This document shows, one piece after another, positions 27,567-35,553 of a stretch of 64,000 bases of DNA. Under the pieces are notes generated by a model. It searched no databases. It saw only the letters and a list, made by a program, of their open reading frames with translations, and was not told where the DNA came from. The position numbers and the translations under genes are program-made. The DNA is from an uncultured Clostridia bacterium. Lineage in GTDB: Bacteria > Bacillota > Clostridia > Lachnospirales > Lachnospiraceae. Every line of letters begins with the position of its first letter. Position 1 is the stretch's first letter. The stretch lies in assembly GCA_947303805.1 (NCBI GenBank), contig CAMYZE010000003.1:62001-126000 (forward strand), read 5' to 3'.

Positions 27567-27858
27567 ACTTCGCACCTCGCCAATATCTAAGCCTGCAATA
27601 ATCCGAGCAGAACTTTTTGTTTCTATTTCCAGTTAGTTCTTTACCACAACATAAGCATTTGTTTTCAGAACTTTGAATAGTATTTGATACTACTACTTGT
27701 TCTTCCTTAACAACTTCTTCAATATGCTCCTTAGGTTTTGCCTTACAACGACTAAGATAACTTTTAACTGTTCCTACTGGCATATTAAGTTCTTCAGCTA
27801 TTTCTTTGTAAGTCAATCCCTCTTTTCTTAAATCAAATATTTCATCAATTCGATCCAT
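27547..27858 (-). CDS. HTH plus zinc-ribbon protein (sigma-factor-like)
   Basis: A 103-residue protein. Residues 1-40 form a helix-turn-helix like sigma region 4 (GLTYKEIAEELNMPVGTVKSYLSR). Residues about 68-92 form a zinc-binding module (CLCCGKEL ... FCSDYC). GGAGG precedes the ATG. It probably binds DNA at or near the recombinase genes; a role as regulator or directionality factor is inference. Confidence 0.65.
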   Translation of the reverse strand: MDRIDEIFDLRKEGLTYKEIAEELNMPVGTVKSYLSRCKAKPKEHIEEVVKEEQVVVSNTIQSSENKCLCCGKELTGNRNKKFCSDYCRLRYWRGAKYERKAG

Positions 27859-27909
27859 ATGCTCCTCCCTTATATCTATACTTAAATTCCGTCATTTTGA
27901 TAAATTAAA

Positions 27910-27935
27910 TAGACCCTCTTTTTACAGAAGGTCTA
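27910..27935 (-). terminator. Terminator overlapping endolysin stop
   Basis: Minus strand TAGACC-T-TCT, loop, AGA-G-GGTCTA followed by TTTAATTT. The lysin stop codon lies in the loop. It would end the late operon before the recombinase unit. Confidence 0.65.
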
Positions 27936-28362
27936 CAATGTTATTAATTGATTGATTGCTACCTGACTTATTAAACCATCGATACTTATTAGGTCTTACA
28001 TCCAAATGGACAAACTCTCTATCACGATTTAGATAAATTCCTATGCCACCTAACCCATTTAACTCAGCCCATAGAGCAATAACTATAGGTTTGACACCGT
28101 CACAATAAATGTCGGCTGCCATTCCCTTTAAATGATAACTATTGTCAGCGCCACCGCATTGTTTATTATAACTATCAGTTCTATAGCCACTTGTAATTGT
28201 GATAGGTTTTCCAAGGTAGTCTCTTAATCTTTGTAGTTTGTCAATTAAATCAATATCAATTAGAACTTTATCAGAGTTATCTTTACAAGCAAACTCTTTG
28301 ACCTTGAAATTCTCTGATAGTTTTAAGTCAGCACTTTGTTTTAATGAGAACTCTTTAACCAT
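27922..28362 (-). CDS. Phage endolysin, peptidase M15A type
   Basis: A 146-residue D,D-carboxypeptidase/L,D-endopeptidase-like lysin acting on peptidoglycan stem peptides. Zinc ligands are visible: SYHLKGMAADIY (HxxxxxxD) near residue 84 and FVHLDVR near residue 126. ITSGYRT is also family-typical. The ATG at 28360-28362 has GGAGG upstream, so I reject an earlier in-frame start. It follows holin-like genes. Confidence 0.87.
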   Translation of the reverse strand: MVKEFSLKQSADLKLSENFKVKEFACKDNSDKVLIDIDLIDKLQRLRDYLGKPITITSGYRTDSYNKQCGGADNSYHLKGMAADIYCDGVKPIVIALWAELNGLGGIGIYLNRDREFVHLDVRPNKYRWFNKSGSNQSINNIVDLL

Positions 28363-28537
28363 TCTTCTTGCTCCTCCTTTGACCTTTGCCACCGCCTTTT
28401 AATGCTTCAGGTGCTACAACTTTTGATTTTGCTATTTCCATATTTAATTCTTGGACTACTTGAGCTATGTCTTCAGGCTCTGCACCATTCTCTCTCATTT
28501 CATCAATCTGTTGTCTCAGATACTCCGCTCTTGTCAT
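28355..28537 (-). CDS. Small phage protein, unrecognised
   Basis: A 60-residue charged protein with a helical N-terminus (MTRAEYLRQQIDEMRENG) and a basic, Gly-rich C-terminus. AAGGAG lies about ten bases before the ATG. It overlaps both neighbours by 8 to 35 bp inside the lysis cassette, so a lysis-accessory role is possible but unsupported. Confidence 0.5.
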   Translation of the reverse strand: MTRAEYLRQQIDEMRENGAEPEDIAQVVQELNMEIAKSKVVAPEALKGGGKGQRRSKKNG

Positions 28538-28721
28538 CGATTTCACTCTCCTTGATTTTTAGTTTATATAAAAGTATTAGTTCCGTGACACAAGTTGGTA
28601 CAAGTGCCAAATAAATTTCTACTGGATATGAACCTTTTATACAAAAAATCACGGTGTATGCCACCGTGATTAAAATGATAAATATGATTAGTCCAATAAG
28701 GACTTTCTTACTGAATCGCAT
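28503..28721 (-). CDS. Small two-helix membrane protein (holin-like)
   Basis: A 72-residue protein with two hydrophobic segments (LIGLIIFIILITVAYTVIF and YLALVPTCVTELILLY), in the lysis cassette between a larger holin-like gene and the endolysin. It may be a second holin or antiholin. Start is ambiguous between ATGs four codons apart. Confidence 0.55.
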   Translation of the reverse strand: MRFSKKVLIGLIIFIILITVAYTVIFCIKGSYPVEIYLALVPTCVTELILLYKLKIKESEIDDKSGVSETTD

Positions 28722-29052
28722 TTGAGCCTCCAAGCAAGCCTATAATTTGTTTAATTGTTTTTATTACTTTATCATACCCAACTTGCGAACCACAGCCACA
28801 AGCAAACACAAATAAAATTCCCGCAACTATGACTTTTAATAAACTAATTGAAACATTGGCAAATAACAAAAAGCATAAATAAGTGATTGTCGCAATCAAC
28901 ATAGTGAATATTAGAGAGAATATCTCTAAAGACCTGAACTCTCTAATAAGAGCATCTTCACTTACAATCTTTTTGATTGCCTCGATAAAAAGTGCTGTGA
29001 CTAAAGAAACCACAGTCATTAAAACTAACAAAAATAAAACAAAATTTAACAT
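28708..29052 (-). CDS. Putative phage holin
   Basis: A 114-residue protein with three hydrophobic segments (N-terminal FVLFLLVLMTVVSLVTALF, LEIFSLIFTMLIATITYLCF, SLLKVIVAGILFVFACG) and a short hydrophilic end. Size, topology and position before the M15 endolysin support a holin. TAGGAGG precedes the ATG. Confidence 0.7.
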   Translation of the reverse strand: MLNFVLFLLVLMTVVSLVTALFIEAIKKIVSEDALIREFRSLEIFSLIFTMLIATITYLCFLLFANVSISLLKVIVAGILFVFACGCGSQVGYDKVIKTIKQIIGLLGGSNAIQ

Positions 29053-29068
29053 AAATTTTTCCTCCTAA

Positions 29069-29091
29069 AAAAATAAGACCTATCTGGTCTT
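29069..29091 (-). terminator. Terminator-like hairpin before the holin gene
   Basis: AAGACC/GGTCTT stem (29075-29080 with 29086-29091), AGATA loop on the minus strand, followed by ATTTTTTT and then the holin ribosome binding site. One of several terminator-like hairpins inside the late region. Confidence 0.7.
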
Positions 29092-29394
29092 TTTAATTTT
29101 TGCCATTTTTCTGTTTGATGGTTTGAGCGGCAATGACAAGAACTCTTCTCTTAACTTATCCATCATTCCATTCGCACCAAGTGCATGGTACTGCTTATAA
29201 CAATTTTCAAAGTTGTCTTTCGCATGTAGTGGTGCATAGCCTTTCTCACTATACTTGTAATAGTCATTAATCATTTGTGCTCTTAAAAGTGCTTGAACTC
29301 CAAGTCTTAATGACCTCTCTCTCGTATAGATGAGACCTACAATTGTTATAATGCTTGGCATTCCAATGATACTAATAATTTGATAGGCATTCAT
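29080..29394 (-). CDS. Single-helix membrane phage protein, unrecognised
   Basis: A 104-residue protein with an N-terminal membrane segment (YQIISIIGMPSIITIVGLIY) and a basic, helical C-terminus, a topology seen in haemolysin XhlA-like or spanin-like accessory lysis proteins, though no family is recognised. AAGGAGG precedes the ATG. It lies between a receptor-binding protein gene and the holin. Confidence 0.5.
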   Translation of the reverse strand: MNAYQIISIIGMPSIITIVGLIYTRERSLRLGVQALLRAQMINDYYKYSEKGYAPLHAKDNFENCYKQYHALGANGMMDKLREEFLSLPLKPSNRKMAKIKKTR

Positions 29395-29408
29395 AAACTT
29401 TGTCCTCC

Positions 29409-29981
29409 TTATACAATTTTTCCTATTGTTTGAACATATCCGTGACCCCAAGTATTGTATGTTCCACTATTTTGAAGAGTTATAGAACTACTCTTTCTTG
29501 TTAGTGCTCCATTCTCTATAACCCAGTATATATAACTAAATGTCATTTGATTGTTATACCAATAAATTTTACTATCAGTTATTATTGGATACTGAGGGTC
29601 AGCATTACTTCCTCTTCTAAGAACTTGAAATGGCACTCCAAGTTGAACATTAGTCTCGCCATTAAAAATATTGTTTGCTATCCATTGTTTTAAATTAACA
29701 TCTCGAATATCAGTTCCTTGTAAATTAATATATGATGAATCAGTGGAATAAAAATTAACTAATACTTCATTAAATGGTGTATCCCCTTCAATTAATCTTA
29801 GAAACTTATGATAAATGGCTGAGTATCCACATCCTCCACTACCACCAATTTTTATATTCTTCTTGCCATCGCCAATATATAATTCATTCTCATCAGTCGC
29901 ATATTTAAGTTCACCATCTACCACTCCAGCATTTGAAAGATTGGCAGCAAGTCCTCTTTTAATTTTAACTATATTACTCAT
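29409..29981 (-). CDS. Receptor-binding/tail fibre protein 3 (Mtd-like N-terminus)
   Basis: A 190-residue protein. Residues 1-50 (MSNIVKIKRGLAANLSNAGV ... GELKYATDENELYIGDG) repeat the anchor domain of the two upstream fibre genes; the remaining ~140 residues are unique. The pattern IKRG...GELxxxTDxxxLYIGxG is typical of major-tropism-determinant-like N-terminal domains of phage receptor-binding proteins. Confidence 0.7.
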   Translation of the reverse strand: MSNIVKIKRGLAANLSNAGVVDGELKYATDENELYIGDGKKNIKIGGSGGCGYSAIYHKFLRLIEGDTPFNEVLVNFYSTDSSYINLQGTDIRDVNLKQWIANNIFNGETNVQLGVPFQVLRRGSNADPQYPIITDSKIYWYNNQMTFSYIYWVIENGALTRKSSSITLQNSGTYNTWGHGYVQTIGKIV

Positions 29982-29982
29982 A

Positions 29983-30135
29983 CTAATTACCAATCCTTAT
30001 ATACTTTTTGACACCATTTGAAAGAAAATAAAAATACTTGATTTTGACTTTTTTGTAATTTCCGTCTCCACCAAGTACCTTTAAATACATTTTATTTATT
30101 TTCTTTTTCGTGTCATTTGATTTGAAATTAAGCAT
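29983..30135 (-). CDS. Small basic phage protein, unrecognised
   Basis: A 50-residue Lys-rich protein (MLNFKSNDTKKKINKMYLKV ...) whose ATG overlaps the end of the preceding fibre gene (GAAGATGCTTAA). Its TAG stop is two bases before the ATG of the next fibre gene. Similar small proteins sit between fibre genes in related prophages; function unknown. Confidence 0.5.
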   Translation of the reverse strand: MLNFKSNDTKKKINKMYLKVLGGDGNYKKVKIKYFYFLSNGVKKYIRIGN

Positions 30136-31603
30136 CTTCAATCACCCCATAAATGTATCCTGTTTCCATTGAACTTAAATCTTTTTCAGTATACTCAAGC
30201 TGTAGCCTATTAAAATAAAAACTATCATAGCCCCATTGACCTGATACTTTTTGACAAGATACAAATGGATGCTGGTCATCAGCTAAATCAACCCAGTGGT
30301 AATAAGTGACAACTTGATAAATTGTGGTAGTGTTTCCACTTACGACTTTATAGTATCCTTTTGTTTGGTCAGTAGTAGGTTTGTAAGATTGCGTCTTCAT
30401 TTCTACTTCCTCCCAATAATAAGTCATATAGCCACCTGATGTTGACATTGAGATATAATACTTATTTTGGTCAGTCGCATAATAGCAATTACATCCATAC
30501 CCTGCTTGAGGTATGTTTGCATATGTGCCTTCCATGTATTGTTTGTAATTACCTCCGATAGGCATAAGAACATCTAATCCACCATCATCAGAACCAGTGC
30601 TTCCGCTACTTTCTTCTTGAGTTACTGAGGCTATTGTTGCTACTACAGTATCCCCTGGAACACAAATCTTATATTCGCCATATTGTTTCCACATATAAAG
30701 TTTGCCCAGTGCCTCTTCGCAGGCTTCAGGTTGCTGGTAACTATACTCCACCACTTCAAGTCTTCCTGATAACAAATATTCTATTTCAGTTTTAAGATTT
30801 CTTAAGTCAACATCTGTTTTTAATTGTTCCCAAGATAAAACTTCAGGTGTAGTGGCATAAATATAATAAATATAGTTTGGAACAAAGTAGTACTTGCCTG
30901 CATATCTCTTCTCAGCATTCGGTCTGCTTTCCACTCTTATCACTTCACTAAACTCATTCCAACTAACACTATTAATATAATAAATTTGATTGTAACTATT
31001 GCAAAAGAAGTAATTACCTGCTACAGCGTTACTGCCATTCATTCTTGTGTAGTAACTATAAGTCAAATTTGTTAATTCTCTATATCCACTTTCTGTTGTT
31101 GAATCAGCAATAAAGAGCTTTCTTGAACTGGTACAAATAATATAAGTGCCGTCAGCAAATCGACCCTTTGCCCCTGGGTCTTGTGTTGCCTCTTTTATAA
31201 AGTCATAGCCAGTTGAATCAATATTAAGTTTGTAAACTTTGTCTTCAGGAGTTACATATTGATACTCATATGATATGTTTGTTTCAAGTTGGCTATTTGG
31301 CTTACAGTAATATGCACTAAAGTTATACTCACCATTTATTCCTCTAACATAATAATATTTGTGAGTGTTTCTAACATAGTAAATTCTACCAAGAAGTGTC
31401 TCACTTAATTCAGGTAACTCATCCTCATACTCAACCTCAATGACTCTGCTACTTCCGCCTCCACCACCAATTTCTATATTTTCAGTTCCTGTCCCAATAT
31501 AAAGTTTGTTAGTATCAGTTGCATATTTTAACTCTCCAGCTACCACTCCAGCATTATTCAGATTTGATGACAAACCTCTTTTTATTAATACTCTATTTGA
31601 CAT
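30128..31603 (-). CDS. Receptor-binding/tail fibre protein 2 (Mtd-like N-terminus)
   Basis: A 491-residue protein. Residues 1-50 (MSNRVLIKRGLSSNLNNAGV ... ATDTNKLYIGTG) match the shared anchor domain. The body is rich in Tyr and contains repeated short motifs of the form GxYYxVxxxxxYYV, consistent with a beta-rich shaft or carbohydrate-binding head. I chose the ATG at 31601-31603 because it aligns with the paralogues and has TAGGAG upstream. Confidence 0.72.
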   Translation of the reverse strand: MSNRVLIKRGLSSNLNNAGVVAGELKYATDTNKLYIGTGTENIEIGGGGGSSRVIEVEYEDELPELSETLLGRIYYVRNTHKYYYVRGINGEYNFSAYYCKPNSQLETNISYEYQYVTPEDKVYKLNIDSTGYDFIKEATQDPGAKGRFADGTYIICTSSRKLFIADSTTESGYRELTNLTYSYYTRMNGSNAVAGNYFFCNSYNQIYYINSVSWNEFSEVIRVESRPNAEKRYAGKYYFVPNYIYYIYATTPEVLSWEQLKTDVDLRNLKTEIEYLLSGRLEVVEYSYQQPEACEEALGKLYMWKQYGEYKICVPGDTVVATIASVTQEESSGSTGSDDGGLDVLMPIGGNYKQYMEGTYANIPQAGYGCNCYYATDQNKYYISMSTSGGYMTYYWEEVEMKTQSYKPTTDQTKGYYKVVSGNTTTIYQVVTYYHWVDLADDQHPFVSCQKVSGQWGYDSFYFNRLQLEYTEKDLSSMETGYIYGVIEDA

Positions 31604-31615
31604 GTTCGCTCCTAA

Positions 31616-31641
31616 AAATACCCCCACCATAAAGGTGGAGG
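31616..31641 (-). terminator. Terminator-like hairpin before fibre gene 2
   Basis: CCTCCACC/GGTGGGGG stem (31634-31641 with 31621-31628), TTTAT loop on the minus strand, followed by TATTTTTA and then the fibre-gene ribosome binding site. Confidence 0.7.
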
Positions 31642-31647
31642 CTTATT

Positions 31648-32559
31648 CTAAAATGTTCCACAATCAATAGTTCCGTTAGTTAAGAACTCTTTTAATTCGT
31701 TAATAGCACCAACTATTGTTTTGGCTGTAGTATTTAAAGTATTGTCAGTGATGTTTTGTTTGAGAGCAAGTAAGTCTGCAAGCAACTTCTCATTTGGTAT
31801 TTTTTTATCAGATGGTGTGGCACTAAGTGTCCCAACTATAACACCAGTCTTAAAGTTATCTACAGTAAGATTTGTTACATCATTGTCATCGGCATCAATT
31901 GACTTGTTGGTCATTGTGCCAGTCAAATCTTTTATGTCGTTAAACAACTGTGTAGGTGTTATGTCATCAGACAAATCATTTGAGCCTACTTGTCTTGTAG
32001 CATTTACAAGTCCTGCTAAAAGGTTAGCAACTGGTATCTCAATAGTTTGTCCACTCTTAAGAGTTAAAACTATCTTTTTATTTGTAGCATCATATGATCC
32101 GCTTATTACTAACTCTTCAAGTGGAAGGTCTACTGATTTAATATCTATAACATTCTCATTTTTATCAAGCAACTTTAATGTTAAGACATAATCAGTAGTA
32201 TCCATTGATACATTAAGTTTATGACCTGCAGCATCGACATTTGTAATCTTTGCGTAATTCGCATCATTCTGCAAATCACTCATTTTAAGAACGACATCTG
32301 CAGTAAGTGCCTTATTGTTTATAGTTCTTGTGGTTGGTACTTTTCCACCAAGTGCTGCTTGTAAGTCTGCTTGGTCTTCAATATCGCCTACAATGCTACC
32401 CCAAGAACCTGCACCATCACCTCCGATCTGAACATTCTCACTACCTGTTCCAATATAGAGTTTCTTCGTATCAGTTGTAAACTTAAGTTCACCAGCAGCA
32501 ACTCCTGCACTCGCTAAATCTGCTTCAAGTCCTCTTTTAACTAAAATCTTAATTGACAT
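31648..32559 (-). CDS. Receptor-binding/tail fibre protein 1 (Mtd-like N-terminus)
   Basis: A 303-residue protein with the same N-terminal anchor (MSIKILVKRGLEADLASAGV ... TTDTKKLYIGTG). The rest contains segments typical of phage fibres (SDLQNDANYAK, TINNKALTADVVL) and a C-terminal stretch (NTTAKTIVGAINELKEFL). The first of three tandem paralogous fibre genes. Confidence 0.72.
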   Translation of the reverse strand: MSIKILVKRGLEADLASAGVAAGELKFTTDTKKLYIGTGSENVQIGGDGAGSWGSIVGDIEDQADLQAALGGKVPTTRTINNKALTADVVLKMSDLQNDANYAKITNVDAAGHKLNVSMDTTDYVLTLKLLDKNENVIDIKSVDLPLEELVISGSYDATNKKIVLTLKSGQTIEIPVANLLAGLVNATRQVGSNDLSDDITPTQLFNDIKDLTGTMTNKSIDADDNDVTNLTVDNFKTGVIVGTLSATPSDKKIPNEKLLADLLALKQNITDNTLNTTAKTIVGAINELKEFLTNGTIDCGTF

Positions 32560-32564
32560 AATTA

Positions 32565-33038
32565 TTATTCCTCCTCGTTAAATAATCCACCATCAACAGT
32601 GTCATTAGTTATGACTTTTTTTGCATCTTCTGACAGATTTCTTCCATCGACAAAATTACCCTTTATGTCGTTAATGGTGTTTTTCATTTCTTCATTTACT
32701 TCCTTTTGATTTAGTTTATTGCCACTCATACTTTCAGTTCTCTTATTTGTGAGTGGTGTTTCTTTCGTATTTTGATAAACAAAATAGTCTGCCTCCCACT
32801 TACAACTTCCTTGATAAACGGCTCTATCTTTTCCTGTGTTTAGTTTCACTCCATTTATAATCAAAGGAAACTCACTACTTGGATGACCTCTTACAAAGTC
32901 TCCAATGAGTAAAGGTGTCCCATCTTGCCTCTCATTAGGAAATGAGTTTGTTACATAGCCCAAAAAAATAGAAGGTGTCCCTCCTATTATCTCTTCAACA
33001 TATTGTTTTACTGCTCCAAATGCTACACTACCATTCAT
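32565..33038 (-). CDS. Phage tail/baseplate-associated protein
   Basis: A 157-residue protein whose first 15 residues (MNGSVAFGAVKQYVE) match the start of the next upstream gene (MNGSASFGASKNYTD), so both probably attach to the same structure. The remainder is unrecognised, and its acidic C-terminus is probably helical. Confidence 0.55.
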   Translation of the reverse strand: MNGSVAFGAVKQYVEEIIGGTPSIFLGYVTNSFPNERQDGTPLLIGDFVRGHPSSEFPLIINGVKLNTGKDRAVYQGSCKWEADYFVYQNTKETPLTNKRTESMSGNKLNQKEVNEEMKNTINDIKGNFVDGRNLSEDAKKVITNDTVDGGLFNEEE

Positions 33039-33052
33039 ATCTATACCTCGTT

Positions 33053-33520
33053 CTATGATATTCTTTTAAATGCATAAACTTTAATTGCTGGTGGTTGGAC
33101 AGTATCGGATTTACCATAAATCTCATTACTTTTACTTGCATCAATTTCAAATCCAATGCTAACACCAGCACTTGCTCCATTTGATGATGCCCAGTATCTT
33201 CTGTTGCCTGAACTCTTTTCTTTAATTGCTCCATTAGCAGTAAACCAACCACCACTACTTCCACCACCGACAAGTGTTAAATCTCCTTTAATGTTTGGTA
33301 GTCCTGCATCAATCAGCTCTCCACCATCATTTGATTCTGTAGTCCATAAGGCTCTTCCTTCTTCAATTAACTCCCACTTACCACCCATAAATGTTTCTGG
33401 TGATACTTTATTAACTGATAAATAAATAGAGCCTATCGGATACACAAAATCAATAATCATTTCTGCTATCTTTTTGTCGGTATAGTTTTTACTTGCTCCA
33501 AATGATGCACTACCATTCAT
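33053..33520 (-). CDS. Tail-collar-like baseplate protein
   Basis: A 155-residue protein with the motif FVYPIGSIYLSVNKVSPETF followed by GGKWELIEEGRALW, a hallmark of phage tail-collar/short-fibre head domains, and a Gly/Ser-rich C-terminal region ending PPAIKVYAFKRI. GAGAGG precedes the ATG. Confidence 0.72.
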   Translation of the reverse strand: MNGSASFGASKNYTDKKIAEMIIDFVYPIGSIYLSVNKVSPETFMGGKWELIEEGRALWTTESNDGGELIDAGLPNIKGDLTLVGGGSSGGWFTANGAIKEKSSGNRRYWASSNGASAGVSIGFEIDASKSNEIYGKSDTVQPPAIKVYAFKRIS

Positions 33521-33523
33521 ACT

Positions 33524-33700
33524 TTACCTCTCGCACCAATGTCCATTAAATGCGACACAATACTTTACAACTTTTCTTGGGCTCTGCTCTTCATCTATTA
33601 CTTGAAGTTCATCTCCATCTTCGCAATTTGTCTCTTGGTCATTTAGAGCATTGTATTCTACTAAACTCATATAATAACTTTGGAATTTATCACTCTTCAT
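33524..33700 (-). CDS. Small tail-region protein, unrecognised
   Basis: A 58-residue acidic protein starting MKSDKFQSYYMSLVEYNALN, with a strong AGGAGG before the ATG and a stop four bases before the collar-like gene. Position suggests a baseplate or fibre accessory. Confidence 0.6.
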   Translation of the reverse strand: MKSDKFQSYYMSLVEYNALNDQETNCEDGDELQVIDEEQSPRKVVKYCVAFNGHWCER

Positions 33701-33711
33701 AATCCCTCCTA

Positions 33712-34419
33712 CTACTTTATTCTATTTTCACAAACTATAGGTATTGATACACCATTTATGCTAAATGAATTAAATGTTATTTTACTTGTAATGTTTTGAC
33801 TTCCTGATTGCCTGCCTGAACCAATGTAGCCAAATGCAAGTCCCTCTGGTATAGTATTATTCTCATTAAATGTTTTAGTAACTGTGCTACTTGTTGATGC
33901 AGAGCAGTTTCCTATCTCTACTCCCATTAAATCATTAAAGGCATATCCATATGATGATGTTGATGAACTTCCCCTATAATAAACATACCCGGTAGCACTC
34001 AATGTGTATTTTATGACAGAAGCATCAAACTTTTTATAAGTTCCGCAAATGTAATCTATTGGGTAGTAGCCATATCCTAGATTACTATCAAAACTTTTAA
34101 ATATTAACTCTGCTTCAAGCATAACCCACAAACTTGAATTATTACGATTTGATATTGTTTGAATGTAATTACTACCAACTGTTAAACTTCCATATCCACT
34201 AAGTCCTGCCATCGTTGTTTCATTTGCATTAGTCATATTTGGTGTTGATGGGTCAAGAAATAATGCTCTCGGATATACTATGATTTTTGATATGGCTTCC
34301 GTAATGTCATAGAATTTCTTTATAGTCCCATTGTCATTTACATAACCAAACCATACTGGTTTATTGCTATGATTTATAAATGATTTTTTTATTCCACTGT
34401 TATCTAAATAAATGCTCAT
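33712..34419 (-). CDS. Tail fibre/baseplate protein, unrecognised
   Basis: A 235-residue protein rich in Ser, Gly and Tyr, with an N-terminus (IYLDNSGIKKSFINHSNKPVW) like those of small phage head-fibre or baseplate upper proteins. No catalytic motifs. It lies between two fibre genes and shares their orientation and spacing. Confidence 0.55.
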   Translation of the reverse strand: MSIYLDNSGIKKSFINHSNKPVWFGYVNDNGTIKKFYDITEAISKIIVYPRALFLDPSTPNMTNANETTMAGLSGYGSLTVGSNYIQTISNRNNSSLWVMLEAELIFKSFDSNLGYGYYPIDYICGTYKKFDASVIKYTLSATGYVYYRGSSSTSSYGYAFNDLMGVEIGNCSASTSSTVTKTFNENNTIPEGLAFGYIGSGRQSGSQNITSKITFNSFSINGVSIPIVCENRIK

Positions 34420-34420
34420 A

Positions 34421-35005
34421 TTACACCACCAAAACTATACAACCTGAATCTATCGCTGTTGGAATTGTTGTCTGCACCTTAATCGCTCTAAACTCATAAT
34501 CAGATGATGTAGTTGTTTTAGTAGTTCTTCCAAGCCCACCTCTTGATAATGGTAATGTTCCACTTGTGATATTAGCAGCACTATGATTATGTGAGCTCGC
34601 TGCCTTACCAGCAAGAGCATTATAAACTCCACCTGAAGTAACCATCTTTGTTGAGTTTTGAGTTGGTGTTGAATCTACTGATGAGTTTCCTGTTCCACCA
34701 TTAGCTACCGGAATAACTGATGATCCGCCACCACCTAATACTTGTGCGAGTGTTACAGCATGCGGATTATTCTTATTTGCTGTATGAGTTGCAATCTTAC
34801 TGTCAACTAAAGACTCAAGTATTGCTTGAGCATTTGCTATGGCATTTCTTAATTCAAGTAAAGCAGCATTAAGTTCTATATCGACATTATCAACAGTGTT
34901 CTTTAATGTTTCATCTATCAAGTCCATATTGTCATTTTCATTTTGTATATCATATGCATCATCAGAATCTGGCTTTTTAAATTGATAATTTTTTGTGTAT
35001 TTCAT
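34421..35005 (-). CDS. Tail fibre protein
   Basis: A 194-residue protein. An N-terminal attachment segment (KYTKNYQFKKPDSDDAYDIQ) is followed by a coiled coil (residues about 25-70). Then come the common fibre motifs NPHAVTLAQV and VTSGGVYNAL, and the repeat SSHNHSAANITSGTLPLSRGG. It immediately follows the YmfQ-like gene, the usual place for the first fibre. Confidence 0.75.
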   Translation of the reverse strand: MKYTKNYQFKKPDSDDAYDIQNENDNMDLIDETLKNTVDNVDIELNAALLELRNAIANAQAILESLVDSKIATHTANKNNPHAVTLAQVLGGGGSSVIPVANGGTGNSSVDSTPTQNSTKMVTSGGVYNALAGKAASSHNHSAANITSGTLPLSRGGLGRTTKTTTSSDYEFRAIKVQTTIPTAIDSGCIVLVV

Positions 35006-35550
35006 TAGGCATCCTCCCCAAAATAATGCTCTCTCATATACTTATGAGTCATTGTCCTTAACTCTCCATAAGTGTATTTTGTGAACATACTATATTGATT
35101 ATAAATAACTATTAAATCAAGAATTATGTTGCAAGGTATCATTCCCTCTATATGCTCTTTTAAATATTCTATTTTGTCAAAGTTCTGTACGAATAATATG
35201 ATTTTCAAATGATACTCGTTATAAGTCATTTCGATAGAAAAACTTTTATTTCCAAGTAGGCTTATTATTTTTCTTTCTAAGTTTCTAATAGTGTAAGGCA
35301 GAGTATTATTTGCTTTTGTTATGATATAGAGCCTTCGCATTTCAAGCGATAGATGCTCATTCCCTTCAATATTCATTATCTTTTCAGACCTATCGCAACC
35401 ATGCTCATCAAGAGTACTCATATAATGATTATCAGAAATACTCTTCATATCTGCTTTCACACTATTAAATGTTGGATTAACTGCTTTGTCTATTTCTTGA
35501 TATTCTTTTATTTGTTTCATTTCATTTGGAATGTATCTTATATAATCCAT
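35005..35550 (-). CDS. Putative baseplate protein, YmfQ/XkdU-like (DUF2313)
   Basis: A 181-residue protein placed directly after baseplate J. The LSLEMRRLYIITKANNTLPYT region and the overall size fit the YmfQ/XkdU family, which links the baseplate to fibres in Mu- and PBSX-like tails. The start is 4 bp after the stop of the upstream gene. Confidence 0.7.
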   Translation of the reverse strand: MDYIRYIPNEMKQIKEYQEIDKAVNPTFNSVKADMKSISDNHYMSTLDEHGCDRSEKIMNIEGNEHLSLEMRRLYIITKANNTLPYTIRNLERKIISLLGNKSFSIEMTYNEYHLKIILFVQNFDKIEYLKEHIEGMIPCNIILDLIVIYNQYSMFTKYTYGELRTMTHKYMREHYFGEDA

Positions 35551-35553
35551 ACT

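Noticed and set aside
29409-32559. Diversity-generating retroelement (because of Mtd-like N-terminal domains)
   Set aside because: No reverse transcriptase or template/variable repeat pair is visible in the window; the domain is common in ordinary receptor-binding proteins.
33028-33273. Second minus-strand ORF inside the tail-collar gene
   Set aside because: Overlaps the better-supported collar frame and has atypical Gln/Val-rich content.
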